Source of the DNA: Rhodothermales bacterium | GTDB taxonomy: Bacteria; Bacteroidota; Rhodothermia; Rhodothermales; JAHQVL01 | Assembly: GCA_041391505.1 (NCBI GenBank) | Contig: JAWKNW010000009.1 | Coordinates: 1 to 64,000, forward strand | Length of the DNA stretch: 64,000 nucleotides | Direction: 5' to 3' | The notes under the pieces: model-generated | Told to the model about the DNA's origin: nothing | The model's database searches: none | What the model saw: the letters and a program-made list of their open reading frames with translations, nothing else | In this document: piece after piece, positions 9,161-17,424 of the stretch | Position numbering within the stretch: the stretch's first letter is position 1 | How the letters are laid out: each line of letters starts with the position of its first letter | Position numbers and translations under genes: made by a program

Positions 9161-11239
9161 GTGAACAGTCTGAAAGACGAACAGAGCCCCTATCTGCTTC
9201 AGCACAAGGACAATCCGGTCGACTGGCGCCCGTGGGGTGACGAGGCGTTTCGGATGGCGGCGCTGATGGACCGTCCCATTTTCCTCTCCATCGGGTACTC
9301 CACCTGCCACTGGTGCCATGTGATGGAGCAGGAATCCTTCCTCGATGACGAGGTGGCCGGCCTGCTCAACGACGGTTTTGTGTCGATCAAGGTCGATCGG
9401 GAAGAGCGTCCGGATGTCGACGGGGTCTATATGTCGCTCTGCCAGATGTTGACGGGGCAGGGGGGATGGCCACTTACCGTAATTCTCACGCCGGACAAAA
9501 AGCCGTTTTTTATCGGGACCTATGTCCCGAAATACAGCCGTTTCGGCCGTTCGGGCATGATGGAGCTTCTGCCTCACATCATGAACCTGTGGGATTCCCA
9601 GCGGAGCGAGGTGCTCGAGGCGGCGGACCAACATCACCTCCTGTTGCGCAACCAGACGAGCCACAGCCAGGCCGGCGGATCGCTCGCGCTCGACAGCATC
9701 GACATCGCCTTCGACGAGCTGCGCACGCAGTTCGACACCCGGTTCGGCGGTTTCGGGGCGGCGCCCAAATTTCCCACGTCGCACCGAATCCTCTTCCTGC
9801 TCCGGTTCTGGCATGCCTCGAAGGACACGCTGGCCATGCAGATGTGCAGCCTCACCTTGCGACGCATGCGGATGGGGGGTGTCTTCGATCACCTGGGTTA
9901 CGGATTCCACCGGTATTCGACGGACCGCGAATGGAAACTGCCTCATTTCGAGAAAATGCTGTACGATCAGGCGATGATCGCGTTGGCCTGTATCGAGATG
10001 CACCAGGCGAGCGGCGATCCGGCGTACGCCGCGATGGTCGACGAGCTGTTCGCGTACGTCCTGCGCGACCTGAGATCGCCCGAGGGGGCGTTTTTCTCGG
10101 CCGAGGATGCCGACAGCGAGGGCGTGGAAGGCAAGTATTATGTGTGGACGGTGGACGCGGTGCGGGAGACGCTGGGCCCGTCGCTCGCGCCGGCCTTCAT
10201 CGAGGCGTACGGTCTGGCCGAGGATGGCAACGTCGAGGACGAGGCCACCGGGCAGAAGACCGGTGAAAACATGCTGTATCTGAAGCAGCAGATCGCCGAC
10301 CTCGCGGTCACCCGCGGCATCGCCCCGGATGTGCTGGAGGATATGCTCCAGGAGGCCCGGGAAAAACTGCTCGCCGCGCGCCTGCAACGGCCGCGTCCGC
10401 GGCTCGACGACAAGATCCTGACCGACTGGAACGGCCTCATGATCGTCGCGCTCGCCCGGGCCGGCGCGATCCTCGACAACCCCGCGTATGTCGCCGCCGC
10501 GCGGGAGGCGATGGACTTCATCCTCAGCGCCCTGCGCCGGACGGACGGCCGCCTGCTCCATCGCTACAGGGCGGGTCACGCCGGCATCGATGCGCACCTC
10601 GATGATTATGCCGCAACGATCTGGGCCCTGATCGAGCTCTATGAAGCCTGCTTCGACCTCGGCTATCTCGAGCTCGCCGTCGAGCTGACGGACCTCATGA
10701 TCGCCGATTTCTGGGATCGGCAGGAGGGCGGGTTTTTCTTCACGCCGGCGCACGGCGAGGAACTGCTCGTCCGGCAAAAGGAGGTCTTCGACGGCGCCGC
10801 CCCTTCGGGCAATTCGATGGCCATGCTCTGCCTGCTGCGGCTCTCGCGCATGACGGGTCGGACGGATTTCGAGGAGAAGGCCGACGCGATCGGGCAGTGT
10901 TTTTCCAAACTGGTCTACCAGACGCCCTCGAGCTTCACCGCGATGCTGTGCGCGGTAGACTATGCGATCGGGCCGGCGCAGGAGATCGTCATCGTCGGCG
11001 ACCCGGTGCGGGAGGATACGCGCGCCCTCATCCGCGCCGTGCGTGCCCGCTATCTGCCCAACAAAGTCGTCTTGCTCCGCCCTCCGGGCGAGGCCGGCGA
11101 ACGCCTCGGCCGGCTGGCGCCGTACACCCGCTCGCTGCCGGCACTAAACGGGAAGGCGGCGGTATACGTGTGCGAACAATTCGCCTGCAGCCAGCCCGTG
11201 ACGCGCCCCGAGGATCTGGACGCCCTGCTCTGGGAATAA
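9161..11239 (+). CDS. YyaL/SPATA20-type protein with thioredoxin-like N-terminal domain (DUF255)
   Basis: 692 residues. The N-terminus has the family hallmark SPYLLQHKDNPVDW followed by a thioredoxin-fold domain with Cys49-His-Trp-Cys52 (STCHWCHVME). The rest is an (alpha/alpha)6 glycosidase-like toroid, with FHRYSTDREWKLPHFEKMLYDQA as a conserved-looking block. The family is widespread and its biochemical activity is still unclear; a redox or cellobiose-epimerase-like role has been suggested from the folds. GTG 9161 is preferred because family proteins start only a few residues before SPYLLQH; an in-frame TTG at 9113 would add 16 unrelated residues. No Shine-Dalgarno supports either start. 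The thiolase gene follows on the same strand after 117 bp. Confidence 0.85.
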   Translation: MNSLKDEQSPYLLQHKDNPVDWRPWGDEAFRMAALMDRPIFLSIGYSTCHWCHVMEQESFLDDEVAGLLNDGFVSIKVDREERPDVDGVYMSLCQMLTGQGGWPLTVILTPDKKPFFIGTYVPKYSRFGRSGMMELLPHIMNLWDSQRSEVLEAADQHHLLLRNQTSHSQAGGSLALDSIDIAFDELRTQFDTRFGGFGAAPKFPTSHRILFLLRFWHASKDTLAMQMCSLTLRRMRMGGVFDHLGYGFHRYSTDREWKLPHFEKMLYDQAMIALACIEMHQASGDPAYAAMVDELFAYVLRDLRSPEGAFFSAEDADSEGVEGKYYVWTVDAVRETLGPSLAPAFIEAYGLAEDGNVEDEATGQKTGENMLYLKQQIADLAVTRGIAPDVLEDMLQEAREKLLAARLQRPRPRLDDKILTDWNGLMIVALARAGAILDNPAYVAAAREAMDFILSALRRTDGRLLHRYRAGHAGIDAHLDDYAATIWALIELYEACFDLGYLELAVELTDLMIADFWDRQEGGFFFTPAHGEELLVRQKEVFDGAAPSGNSMAMLCLLRLSRMTGRTDFEEKADAIGQCFSKLVYQTPSSFTAMLCAVDYAIGPAQEIVIVGDPVREDTRALIRAVRARYLPNKVVLLRPPGEAGERLGRLAPYTRSLPALNGKAAVYVCEQFACSQPVTRPEDLDALLWE

Positions 11240-11356
11240 GTGCCGACGGCGCGGCTGGCATCAGGTCACACCTTCAACGCGTGAGGATCGGGACGTATCG
11301 GGTTCGGTTCGGACCGGGTCGTGCCTCTCCCTGCTATCGTTGAACAGCCTTCCGCT

Positions 11357-12556
11357 ATGCCCATGCGCGACGTATTTATCGCCTCTGCCGTTCGAACGCC
11401 CATCGGGCGATTTGGCGGCACCCTGAAGGACTTCTCCTCGGTCGACCTCGGCGCCCACGTCATGAAAGCCGCGCTGGAGCGCGCGGCGATCGCCGGCTCC
11501 GACCTCGATTTCTATGTCATGGGCAACGTGTTGCGCGGCGGCCAGGGACAGTTGATCCCCCGCCAGGCCGCTTTTAAGGCCGGGATTCCGGACACGGTCG
11601 ACGGGATGGCCATCGACATGGTCTGTTCTTCGGGGATGATGAGCGTGATGCACGCGGCCACGATGATTCGCGCCGGCGAGGCCGAGGTGGTGCTGGCCGG
11701 CGGCACCGAGTCGATGTCGAACACGGGCTTTTACCTGTCCGCCCGCGCCCGCTGGGGCTACAAGTTCCTGATGGGCCAGCCCGAGGGCGTCACGGATCTG
11801 CTGCTCTACGACGGATTGACGGACCCGATGTCGGGCGAGGCGATGGGCGAGCAGTCCGAGCGGCTGGCGGCCGAGGAAGGCGTGACGCGGGAGATGGTGG
11901 ACGAGGTCGCCTATCTGTCCAATGCCCGCGCGGCCGAGGCGACGGAAAAGGGATGGTTTGCCTCCGAAATTGCTCCAGTGGAATACCGCGAAAAGAAAGA
12001 GACCCGGGTGTTCGATCGCGACGAGGGGATCCGCCCCGAGACGACGATGGCGTCGCTCGGCGGGCTCCGGCCGGCGTTTGGCAAGGAGGGCGTGCTCACC
12101 GCCGGAAACAGCAGCCAGCTCAGCGACGGCGCGGCGGCGCTGGTGATCGCCAGCGGCGAGGCCGTGGAGCGGCTCGGCTTGAAGCCGCTCGCGCGGATCG
12201 CGCGCGGCGCGTGGTCGGCTGGCCCCTCGTGGCGGTTTATCGAGGCGCCCATCGCCGCCGTACAGCGCGTGCAGCGGCAGACCGGCTGGTCGATCCAGGA
12301 TTTCGATCTGTTCGAGAACAACGAAGCCTTCGCATTGAGCAGCGTGCTGTTTCGCAAGCATCTCGGCGTTTCTTATGAGGCCCTCAACGTCCACGGCGGC
12401 GGCATCGCGCTGGGGCATCCGATCGGCTGCTCGGGCGCGCGCATCATCGTGACGCTCGTGCATGCGCTGATCCAGCGGGACAAGCAGCGCGGCCTGGCAT
12501 CCCTCTGCCACGGGACGGGCGGCGGCACGGCGATCGCCATCGAGCGCGTCGACTGA
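11357..12556 (+). CDS. Acetyl-CoA C-acyltransferase (thiolase)
   Basis: 399 residues, full length for a thiolase, either biosynthetic acetoacetyl-CoA type or 3-ketoacyl type. The acylated nucleophile is Cys90 in MVCSSGMMS. The C-terminal catalytic histidine is in GHPIGCSGAR, and the second catalytic cysteine appears in SLCHGTGGGTA. The N-terminal RTPIGRFGG segment is typical. ATG 11357 begins the conserved MRDVFIASAVRTPIG block and is chosen over an ATG 12 codons upstream. It is expected to be cytoplasmic and homotetrameric, condensing or cleaving beta-ketoacyl-CoA. No other fatty-acid or polyhydroxyalkanoate genes are adjacent, so its direction of use is undetermined. Confidence 0.92.
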   Translation: MPMRDVFIASAVRTPIGRFGGTLKDFSSVDLGAHVMKAALERAAIAGSDLDFYVMGNVLRGGQGQLIPRQAAFKAGIPDTVDGMAIDMVCSSGMMSVMHAATMIRAGEAEVVLAGGTESMSNTGFYLSARARWGYKFLMGQPEGVTDLLLYDGLTDPMSGEAMGEQSERLAAEEGVTREMVDEVAYLSNARAAEATEKGWFASEIAPVEYREKKETRVFDRDEGIRPETTMASLGGLRPAFGKEGVLTAGNSSQLSDGAAALVIASGEAVERLGLKPLARIARGAWSAGPSWRFIEAPIAAVQRVQRQTGWSIQDFDLFENNEAFALSSVLFRKHLGVSYEALNVHGGGIALGHPIGCSGARIIVTLVHALIQRDKQRGLASLCHGTGGGTAIAIERVD

Positions 12557-12628
12557 TTGCGGCATGTTTGATGTAGGGGGGCACCCGGAGTCGGCGTGTA
12601 GCTGCTTCGAACCAACCCCACATCCTAT

Positions 12629-14173
12629 ATGCCCATGCGATTCGGTCGTTTCAGCGTCGCTTTCGGACGCGTTCTCTTTGCCAGTCTCATCCTGATTCAG
12701 GTTGCCCATCGGCCGGCGGCGGGGCAGTCCGCCACCCTCGCCGCGCGGATCTGCGTGCGCGACGAAGCCGGCAACGCCGCGCTGGCCGACGCGACCGTGA
12801 CGGCCCGCAACGAAACCGCGTCGCCCGTCACCGGCGTCACCGCGAACGACGGCTGCGTCGCGCTGAACGTCCCGCTCGCCACCAGCACGGGCGTCGACGA
12901 CGGCGCGCTGCCGGCCGATGCGTTCGCCACCGGATCCCCCTTCCCGCATCCCGTCAGCGATGGCGCGACCATTCCCTTCGCCGTCCCGGATGCCCGGTAT
13001 GTCTCCTTTTCGATCTACGATCTCCTCGGCCGGCAGGTGGGGCCCGGTATCGGGCAGATGCTCACACCCGGCGCCTACGGCGTCCAGGTCGACATGGCCG
13101 GGCTGCGTCCGGGTCTTTACCTCTATCGGCTCGATGCCGGCGCGCAGATGGCCGCGGGCCGCGTGCTCAAACTGGGCGAAGCCCGTGGAGCCGGCGAGGC
13201 GACGGCGCACTTCACGTCCGGCTCGGTCAGCCTGAGCGCCCGTTCCGCCTCCGCGTTCGCCGCCGCGACGCTGCAGATCGACGTCCAGCGCGCGGGCTAC
13301 GCGCCGGAATCGATGCAGCAGCTCGTGGAGGAGGGGCAGGACGTCACCGTCATGCTGGCCAAAATCGAAGGAACGGCCAACCAGATGATCCCGCTGGACA
13401 TGATGGGGCCGAACGACACCTACTACGGCCTCAAGGGCGGCCTCGTCGACAACGGCACGCCGACCGTCGAGACGGCCGACGGCAAGATCATCATCATCGC
13501 CATCTCGATGAGCAACGGCTTTCAGGAGTTCTCCCGCTTCATCGACCTGTACGAGGGGCATCCCGACGTATCCGACCAGATCGTGCTCATCAACTGCGCG
13601 GTGGGCGGTAGCGCCCTCGAACGGTGGCTGTCCGAGCAGACGCTCTGGGATCGCTGCAAGGATAACGTGACCCAGAAGTATCAGCTGAATCAGGTTCGCG
13701 TGGTGTGGGCCAAGGATGCCAACCAGGACACCGCGGACGGCATCACCCTGCCCGACGCACAGGCCGATTATTACGATCTGATCGCCAATATCGGCGCACT
13801 GTCGCAGAAGATCGGCCAGGAGTTTCCGTCCGTCCAGGCGGTATTTCACACGAGTCGGATTTACGGCGGCTATGTCGAGGACCTCAAGCAGGGCGCTCGC
13901 GGGGAGCCGATTTCGTACGAGGGAGGCTTTGCCGTCAATGCCGTGATCGAGAAATGGAAAGCCGGCCAGCTCCCGGGTTCGCCCTGGATCGGCTGGGGGC
14001 CGTATGTCTGGGCGAAGGGCGAGGAGATCCCGAATGCCAGCGGCATCACCTGGACCCGCCTCGACTATCAGGGCACCAACGGCGACAACCAGCATCCCTC
14101 CGAAGCCGGCGCCAAAAAAGTCGCCGACGCCTTGCACGCCTTCTTTATGCAGTTCCCCTGGTACAAGCGGTGA
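12629..14173 (+). CDS. Secreted SGNH/sialate-esterase-like hydrolase with an internal T9SS-sorting-like module
   Basis: 514 residues with a signal peptide (hydrophobic core about 12-28, ending in AAGQ). Residues about 103-183 look like a T9SS type A sorting domain (SPFPHPVSDGATIPF ... IYDLLGRQV ... PGLYLYRLDAGAQ), but it sits in the N-terminal half instead of at the C-terminus. After a linker, residues about 255-514 look like an SGNH-type esterase: a SMSNG serine block, NCAVGGSALERW, and the C-terminal Asp-x-x-His block NQHPSEAG with His489. I infer a carbohydrate esterase-type hydrolase; the substrate is unknown. It is followed by a bidirectional terminator. The nearest family of the catalytic part could not be fixed without a search. 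Confidence 0.65.
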   Translation: MPMRFGRFSVAFGRVLFASLILIQVAHRPAAGQSATLAARICVRDEAGNAALADATVTARNETASPVTGVTANDGCVALNVPLATSTGVDDGALPADAFATGSPFPHPVSDGATIPFAVPDARYVSFSIYDLLGRQVGPGIGQMLTPGAYGVQVDMAGLRPGLYLYRLDAGAQMAAGRVLKLGEARGAGEATAHFTSGSVSLSARSASAFAAATLQIDVQRAGYAPESMQQLVEEGQDVTVMLAKIEGTANQMIPLDMMGPNDTYYGLKGGLVDNGTPTVETADGKIIIIAISMSNGFQEFSRFIDLYEGHPDVSDQIVLINCAVGGSALERWLSEQTLWDRCKDNVTQKYQLNQVRVVWAKDANQDTADGITLPDAQADYYDLIANIGALSQKIGQEFPSVQAVFHTSRIYGGYVEDLKQGARGEPISYEGGFAVNAVIEKWKAGQLPGSPWIGWGPYVWAKGEEIPNASGITWTRLDYQGTNGDNQHPSEAGAKKVADALHAFFMQFPWYKR

Positions 14174-14246
14174 GGCATGGGCCGGACCGGTCGCGCGTCG
14201 CCTCAGGCCCGCTCCAGTCAGCCCCTCCGACCTGTGGAAAATAGAC

Positions 14247-14281
14247 AAAAGGCCCGGATTCCATCGAATCCGGGCCTTTTG
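14247..14281. terminator. Bidirectional terminator
   Basis: An inverted repeat of about 14 bp (AAAGGCCCGGATTC, loop CATC, GAATCCGGGCCTTTT) with T-runs on both sides. It sits between the convergent SGNH-like gene and the fasciclin gene. Confidence 0.85.
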
Positions 14282-14313
14282 ACCGTCTTAGCCTGGCGGT
14301 GTGACCGAAAGAC

Positions 14314-14826
14314 CTAGTTCGCCGGCGGCAGCAACACCCCGTCGATGATGTGGATGACCCCGTTCGAGGCCTGCACGTCGGTCTGCGTCACCTGCGCGTC
14401 GTTCACGAAGACATTGCCGTTCTCAACGCGGATCGCCAGCGAGGCGCCATTGACCGTCGTCGCGGACGTCAGGTTCACCACCTGATCCGCCGTCACTTCG
14501 CCGGCCACAACGTGGTACGTGAGGATCGAGGCCAGCTGGTCCTTGTTTTCCGGCAGCAGCAGGTTATCGAGCGTGCCGGCCGGCAGGGCCGCGAAGGCCG
14601 CGTTCGTGGGGGCGAAGACCGTAAACGGTCCATCGCCCTGGAGCGTCGCCGTGAGGTCGGCGGCCTGGATTGCGGCGACCAGCGTGGTAAAGCCGCTGTC
14701 GGTCGCCAGTTCGACGATATCCGGGGTCGGTTCGTCGTCGTTGGAGTCGCAGCCGGTGCCCGCCAGAAGCAGGCCGAACATCAGGACCGGCATCAGGAAT
14801 CGAGCGAAAGGTTTGGATGTATGCAT
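14314..14826 (-). CDS. Fasciclin-domain lipoprotein
   Basis: 170 residues. The N-terminus is a lipoprotein signal with lipobox LAGTGC (Cys about 26), followed by an acidic linker DSNDDEPTPD. The remainder is one complete FAS1 domain: FTTLVAAIQAADL, GPFTVFAPTNAAFAAL, LASILTYHVVAGEV, and the H2-like end GVIHIIDGVLLPP. FAS1 domains mediate cell-surface adhesion. The protein is predicted to be anchored in the outer membrane or the outer leaflet of the inner membrane. It is transcribed alone, ending at the shared terminator. Confidence 0.93.
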   Translation of the reverse strand: MHTSKPFARFLMPVLMFGLLLAGTGCDSNDDEPTPDIVELATDSGFTTLVAAIQAADLTATLQGDGPFTVFAPTNAAFAALPAGTLDNLLLPENKDQLASILTYHVVAGEVTADQVVNLTSATTVNGASLAIRVENGNVFVNDAQVTQTDVQASNGVIHIIDGVLLPPAN

Positions 14827-14947
14827 GATGATATTACGCTTTGTGATGGGTTACGCGATCTGATCCATGGACTCATCGTGTCGGAATCAGAACTCGTTCC
14901 CAGTACACGCGCCGGGGCGATCATGCACAGTGGGGGGATGCGGGCGA

Positions 14948-15889
14948 TCAGGCGGCGACGCAGCGGATGGCGCCGGAGGCCACGAACGCGCGGAGCCAGT
15001 TTTTGCCTTCGTTGAGGTGTCCGTCGATCCGTTCGGCCTCGCGCTCGCCGGCGAAGGCGAAGGCGTCGTCGAAGATCAGGGTGCGGCCTTCGAGGAGGAC
15101 GCGCGCGGCGGCCTTTTTCGCGAGATGCAGCGCCAGTTCGCCGCCCGATACTTCGAGCTGGGTGTCTTCGACGTTGGCCAGGTGCAGCGTGCACGCGCAG
15201 GCGCTGGTGCGGGCATCCAGGGGGCCCTTGACGCCGCGGACGTCGGCGAAGCCGCTGTGGAAGATGAGGTCGGTGGCGCCCTCGAGGTCGGCCAGCGTCG
15301 TTTCCGTGCCCGACGCCGAGATGGCGATCTGCGGCGCCTTGAGCCGGCGGGCGTCGAGGCGACCGCCGGAGGCGGTGATCGTCAGCTTGGAGCCATCGAA
15401 GCCGTCGATGTCGGCCACGCTGCCGTAGCTGAAGAGTTCGAGTTTGCCGTGGAGGCGGGACGCCTTGAGGGTGCTGCCGGAGACCTGCAGCGCGAGCTGA
15501 CCCTTCAGGTTATCCAGTTCGATGTCGCATCCGGCCGCCTGGATGTCGATGTTGAACGTGCGCGGGACCTTGATCTCCATCCGCATACGGGCCACTTCGC
15601 TGGTATTCCAGCCAAAAAAGCCGTCCTGGTAGATGGATTTGGATTCCACACGCACCGTCTGCTTGTCGACGGCGCGGACGCGCAGCTTGACCCGGTCCGT
15701 AAAACTCAGGGCTTCGTTTTCGGTGGGGGCGGATACGAAGACGTCAATTTCGACGCGGTTCGCATCGGAGGAAGCGAGTTGGATGTCGGCGCCAGGAACG
15801 CTGATAAAGAGGCGACCGGAGGACGCCACGTCGAAGACCTTGTGCAAGGCCTGCGACTCGTTCTTCGAAAGAGGTATGCTTCTCGACAT
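14948..15889 (-). CDS. DUF4097-like beta-repeat protein, cytoplasmic type
   Basis: 313 residues without a signal peptide or membrane segment. The sequence is a run of short beta-strand/turn repeats (for example GCDIELDNLKGQLALQVSGS and ITASGGRLDARRL) typical of DUF4097 putative adhesin-like beta-helices. The opening LSKNESQALHKVFDVASSGRLFISVPGADIQL resembles the domain start. It lies 75 bp downstream of a second DUF4097 gene on the same strand, so the two are probably an operon. A GAGG motif lies just before ATG 15889. DUF4097 proteins often accompany anti-sigma or envelope-stress genes, but no such partner is visible here and the function is unknown. Confidence 0.7.
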   Translation of the reverse strand: MSRSIPLSKNESQALHKVFDVASSGRLFISVPGADIQLASSDANRVEIDVFVSAPTENEALSFTDRVKLRVRAVDKQTVRVESKSIYQDGFFGWNTSEVARMRMEIKVPRTFNIDIQAAGCDIELDNLKGQLALQVSGSTLKASRLHGKLELFSYGSVADIDGFDGSKLTITASGGRLDARRLKAPQIAISASGTETTLADLEGATDLIFHSGFADVRGVKGPLDARTSACACTLHLANVEDTQLEVSGGELALHLAKKAAARVLLEGRTLIFDDAFAFAGEREAERIDGHLNEGKNWLRAFVASGAIRCVAA

Positions 15890-15964
15890 ACCTCAAATTA
15901 GGGGCTGGGGACGACGTTGCGCAATACCGCCACGACTCGTTTGCGATGGATTACCACTTTTACT

Positions 15965-17230
15965 TCAATTTTCTCGCAGGACGATCTCGCCGCTGGAGGC
16001 CTGCGCTTCGAATCGGTTGCCGCCGCCGTTGACCTGCCCCTCCGCCTCGTTTTTCTTGAGGACGCCGTCGAACGAGAAACCGGAAGCGATCCGGATGCTT
16101 TCGCCGCGCATGGAAAGCGTGGCGCGGAGGTCGGTGGGCGCGCTGATCATGATATCGCCGTCCCCGGTCCGCAGGTTGATGTCACCGTCGACTTCCAGGA
16201 GCGTCACCGAGAGGTCGCCGCTCGAGGTACGCGCCTCGATGTCGCCCCGGGCGTCTTGCAGCACGATGCTGCCGTCCGAGGTCGTGACGCGGGTACGGGC
16301 GGTCATCGCCTGCTCGACGACGATGTCGCCGTCGGAGGTCCGCAGCGTGGCGTCGGCCCCGGAGAGCTTGCCGACGTGGATGTCGCCGTCGCTCGTGCTG
16401 ATCGAGACCTCCCCGTCGACGTCCTCCAGCTTGATGTCGCCGTCGGAGGTGCGGATGTTGATCGTGCCGGCCGCCGCCCGATCGATGACGATGTCGCCAT
16501 CCGACGTCGTTACGCTGAGTTCGTCCGTGTCGAGCACGTCCGATACGATGTCGCCGTCGGAGGTGCGCAGGGTGATGCCGGCGCCTTCGAGCGAGCCGGT
16601 GGCGATGTCGCCGTCCGACGTCGTGAGCCGCAGATCACCGCGAAAATCGCCCACCGTCACGTCCCCGTCCGAAGTCCGAATATCCGCATCGAGCGCGTGC
16701 GGGGCATGCACGACCACGCGGATCTGGGCGCCGCCGTTGCTCTTCCAGCCGTTTCCGTTCCAGTTGCGCTCAGCCGTCCGAACGATCACGGTGTTGCTTT
16801 CCTGGAGCACCTCGAACTTCTGGCGATCGAAATATTCGCGGGCGCGCTCCATGTCGTTGCCCTTGAGGAAGACCTCGACGTGGATCTCGTCGGTGTCGTC
16901 GTCCAGCAGTTCCAGGTCGGCATCGCCGACGCGGACGGAGAGCGCGGCGTTCGAGCCGGCTTTGAACCGCTCATCGATCATGCGCTCCTCATCCGCCGTG
17001 CCCATGATCTGGCGTTGCACGACATGGATGCGGGGCGAGGGGCCATGCGACTCGATCTTCGAAATAACGTGCACGACGGCGTGCTCCGCCGTGGATTTGA
17101 TCGTGCCGTCGCTCTTCGCCACGTTGACGAGCACCATCAGCACCAGCGCGCCCAGCACGGCCAGCATGACGCGTTTGTAGGGCGGGATGTGCGCGAACCG
17201 GGAGTCGTCCGTTCTGGCTTCGTTTTTCAT
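15965..17230 (-). CDS. Membrane-anchored DUF4097 protein with tandem TSDGDI repeats
   Basis: 421 residues. A single transmembrane segment at about 20-38 (VMLAVLGALVLMVLVNVA) follows a short polar N-terminus, which suggests a membrane anchor with the bulk outside the cytoplasm. Residues about 180-365 consist of roughly ten 18-20-residue units, each with a TSDGDI or close variant (TSDGDV, TSDGSI, TSSGDL, TGDGDI). This regularity predicts a right-handed beta-helix. The family (DUF4097, putative adhesin) has no established biochemical function. The gene is divergent from alaS and precedes the second DUF4097 gene; the pair may form an envelope sensing or adhesion module. Confidence 0.8.
   Translation of the reverse strand: MKNEARTDDSRFAHIPPYKRVMLAVLGALVLMVLVNVAKSDGTIKSTAEHAVVHVISKIESHGPSPRIHVVQRQIMGTADEERMIDERFKAGSNAALSVRVGDADLELLDDDTDEIHVEVFLKGNDMERAREYFDRQKFEVLQESNTVIVRTAERNWNGNGWKSNGGAQIRVVVHAPHALDADIRTSDGDVTVGDFRGDLRLTTSDGDIATGSLEGAGITLRTSDGDIVSDVLDTDELSVTTSDGDIVIDRAAAGTINIRTSDGDIKLEDVDGEVSISTSDGDIHVGKLSGADATLRTSDGDIVVEQAMTARTRVTTSDGSIVLQDARGDIEARTSSGDLSVTLLEVDGDINLRTGDGDIMISAPTDLRATLSMRGESIRIASGFSFDGVLKKNEAEGQVNGGGNRFEAQASSGEIVLREN
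16145..16690 (-). repeat. Coding tandem repeats (TSDGDI units) within the DUF4097 gene
   Basis: About ten repeats of 54-60 bp, each carrying a variant of the minus-strand codons for T-S-D-G-D-I, visible on the plus strand as recurring GATGTCGCCGTCGGAGGT-like words. The spacing is regular enough for one beta-helix coil per unit. Confidence 0.85.
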
Positions 17231-17424
17231 GGCGATCTGCGAAATAGCGTGTCGGGCTCGCGTATCGCGAGCGGGTCGGGTGCGGAAAAATCATAACCTA
17301 TGCGGGCCATACGAAAGGAGGAAGCCGGAGGTTACAACCGGGGGGACCTTCTCTAGCATCCGGCGTTTACGTAGCCGCTGTTCAACCCGTCATCAAGTCG
17401 TTATTTACGTCTTTCGTTCGTCGT

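Noticed and set aside
11261..14248. A 995-codon open frame on the minus strand opposite the thiolase and SGNH-like genes
   Set aside because: It is a high-GC antisense shadow: it is composed of Arg/Ala/Gly/His-rich low-complexity peptide, has no signal or family motif, and overlaps two well-supported genes.
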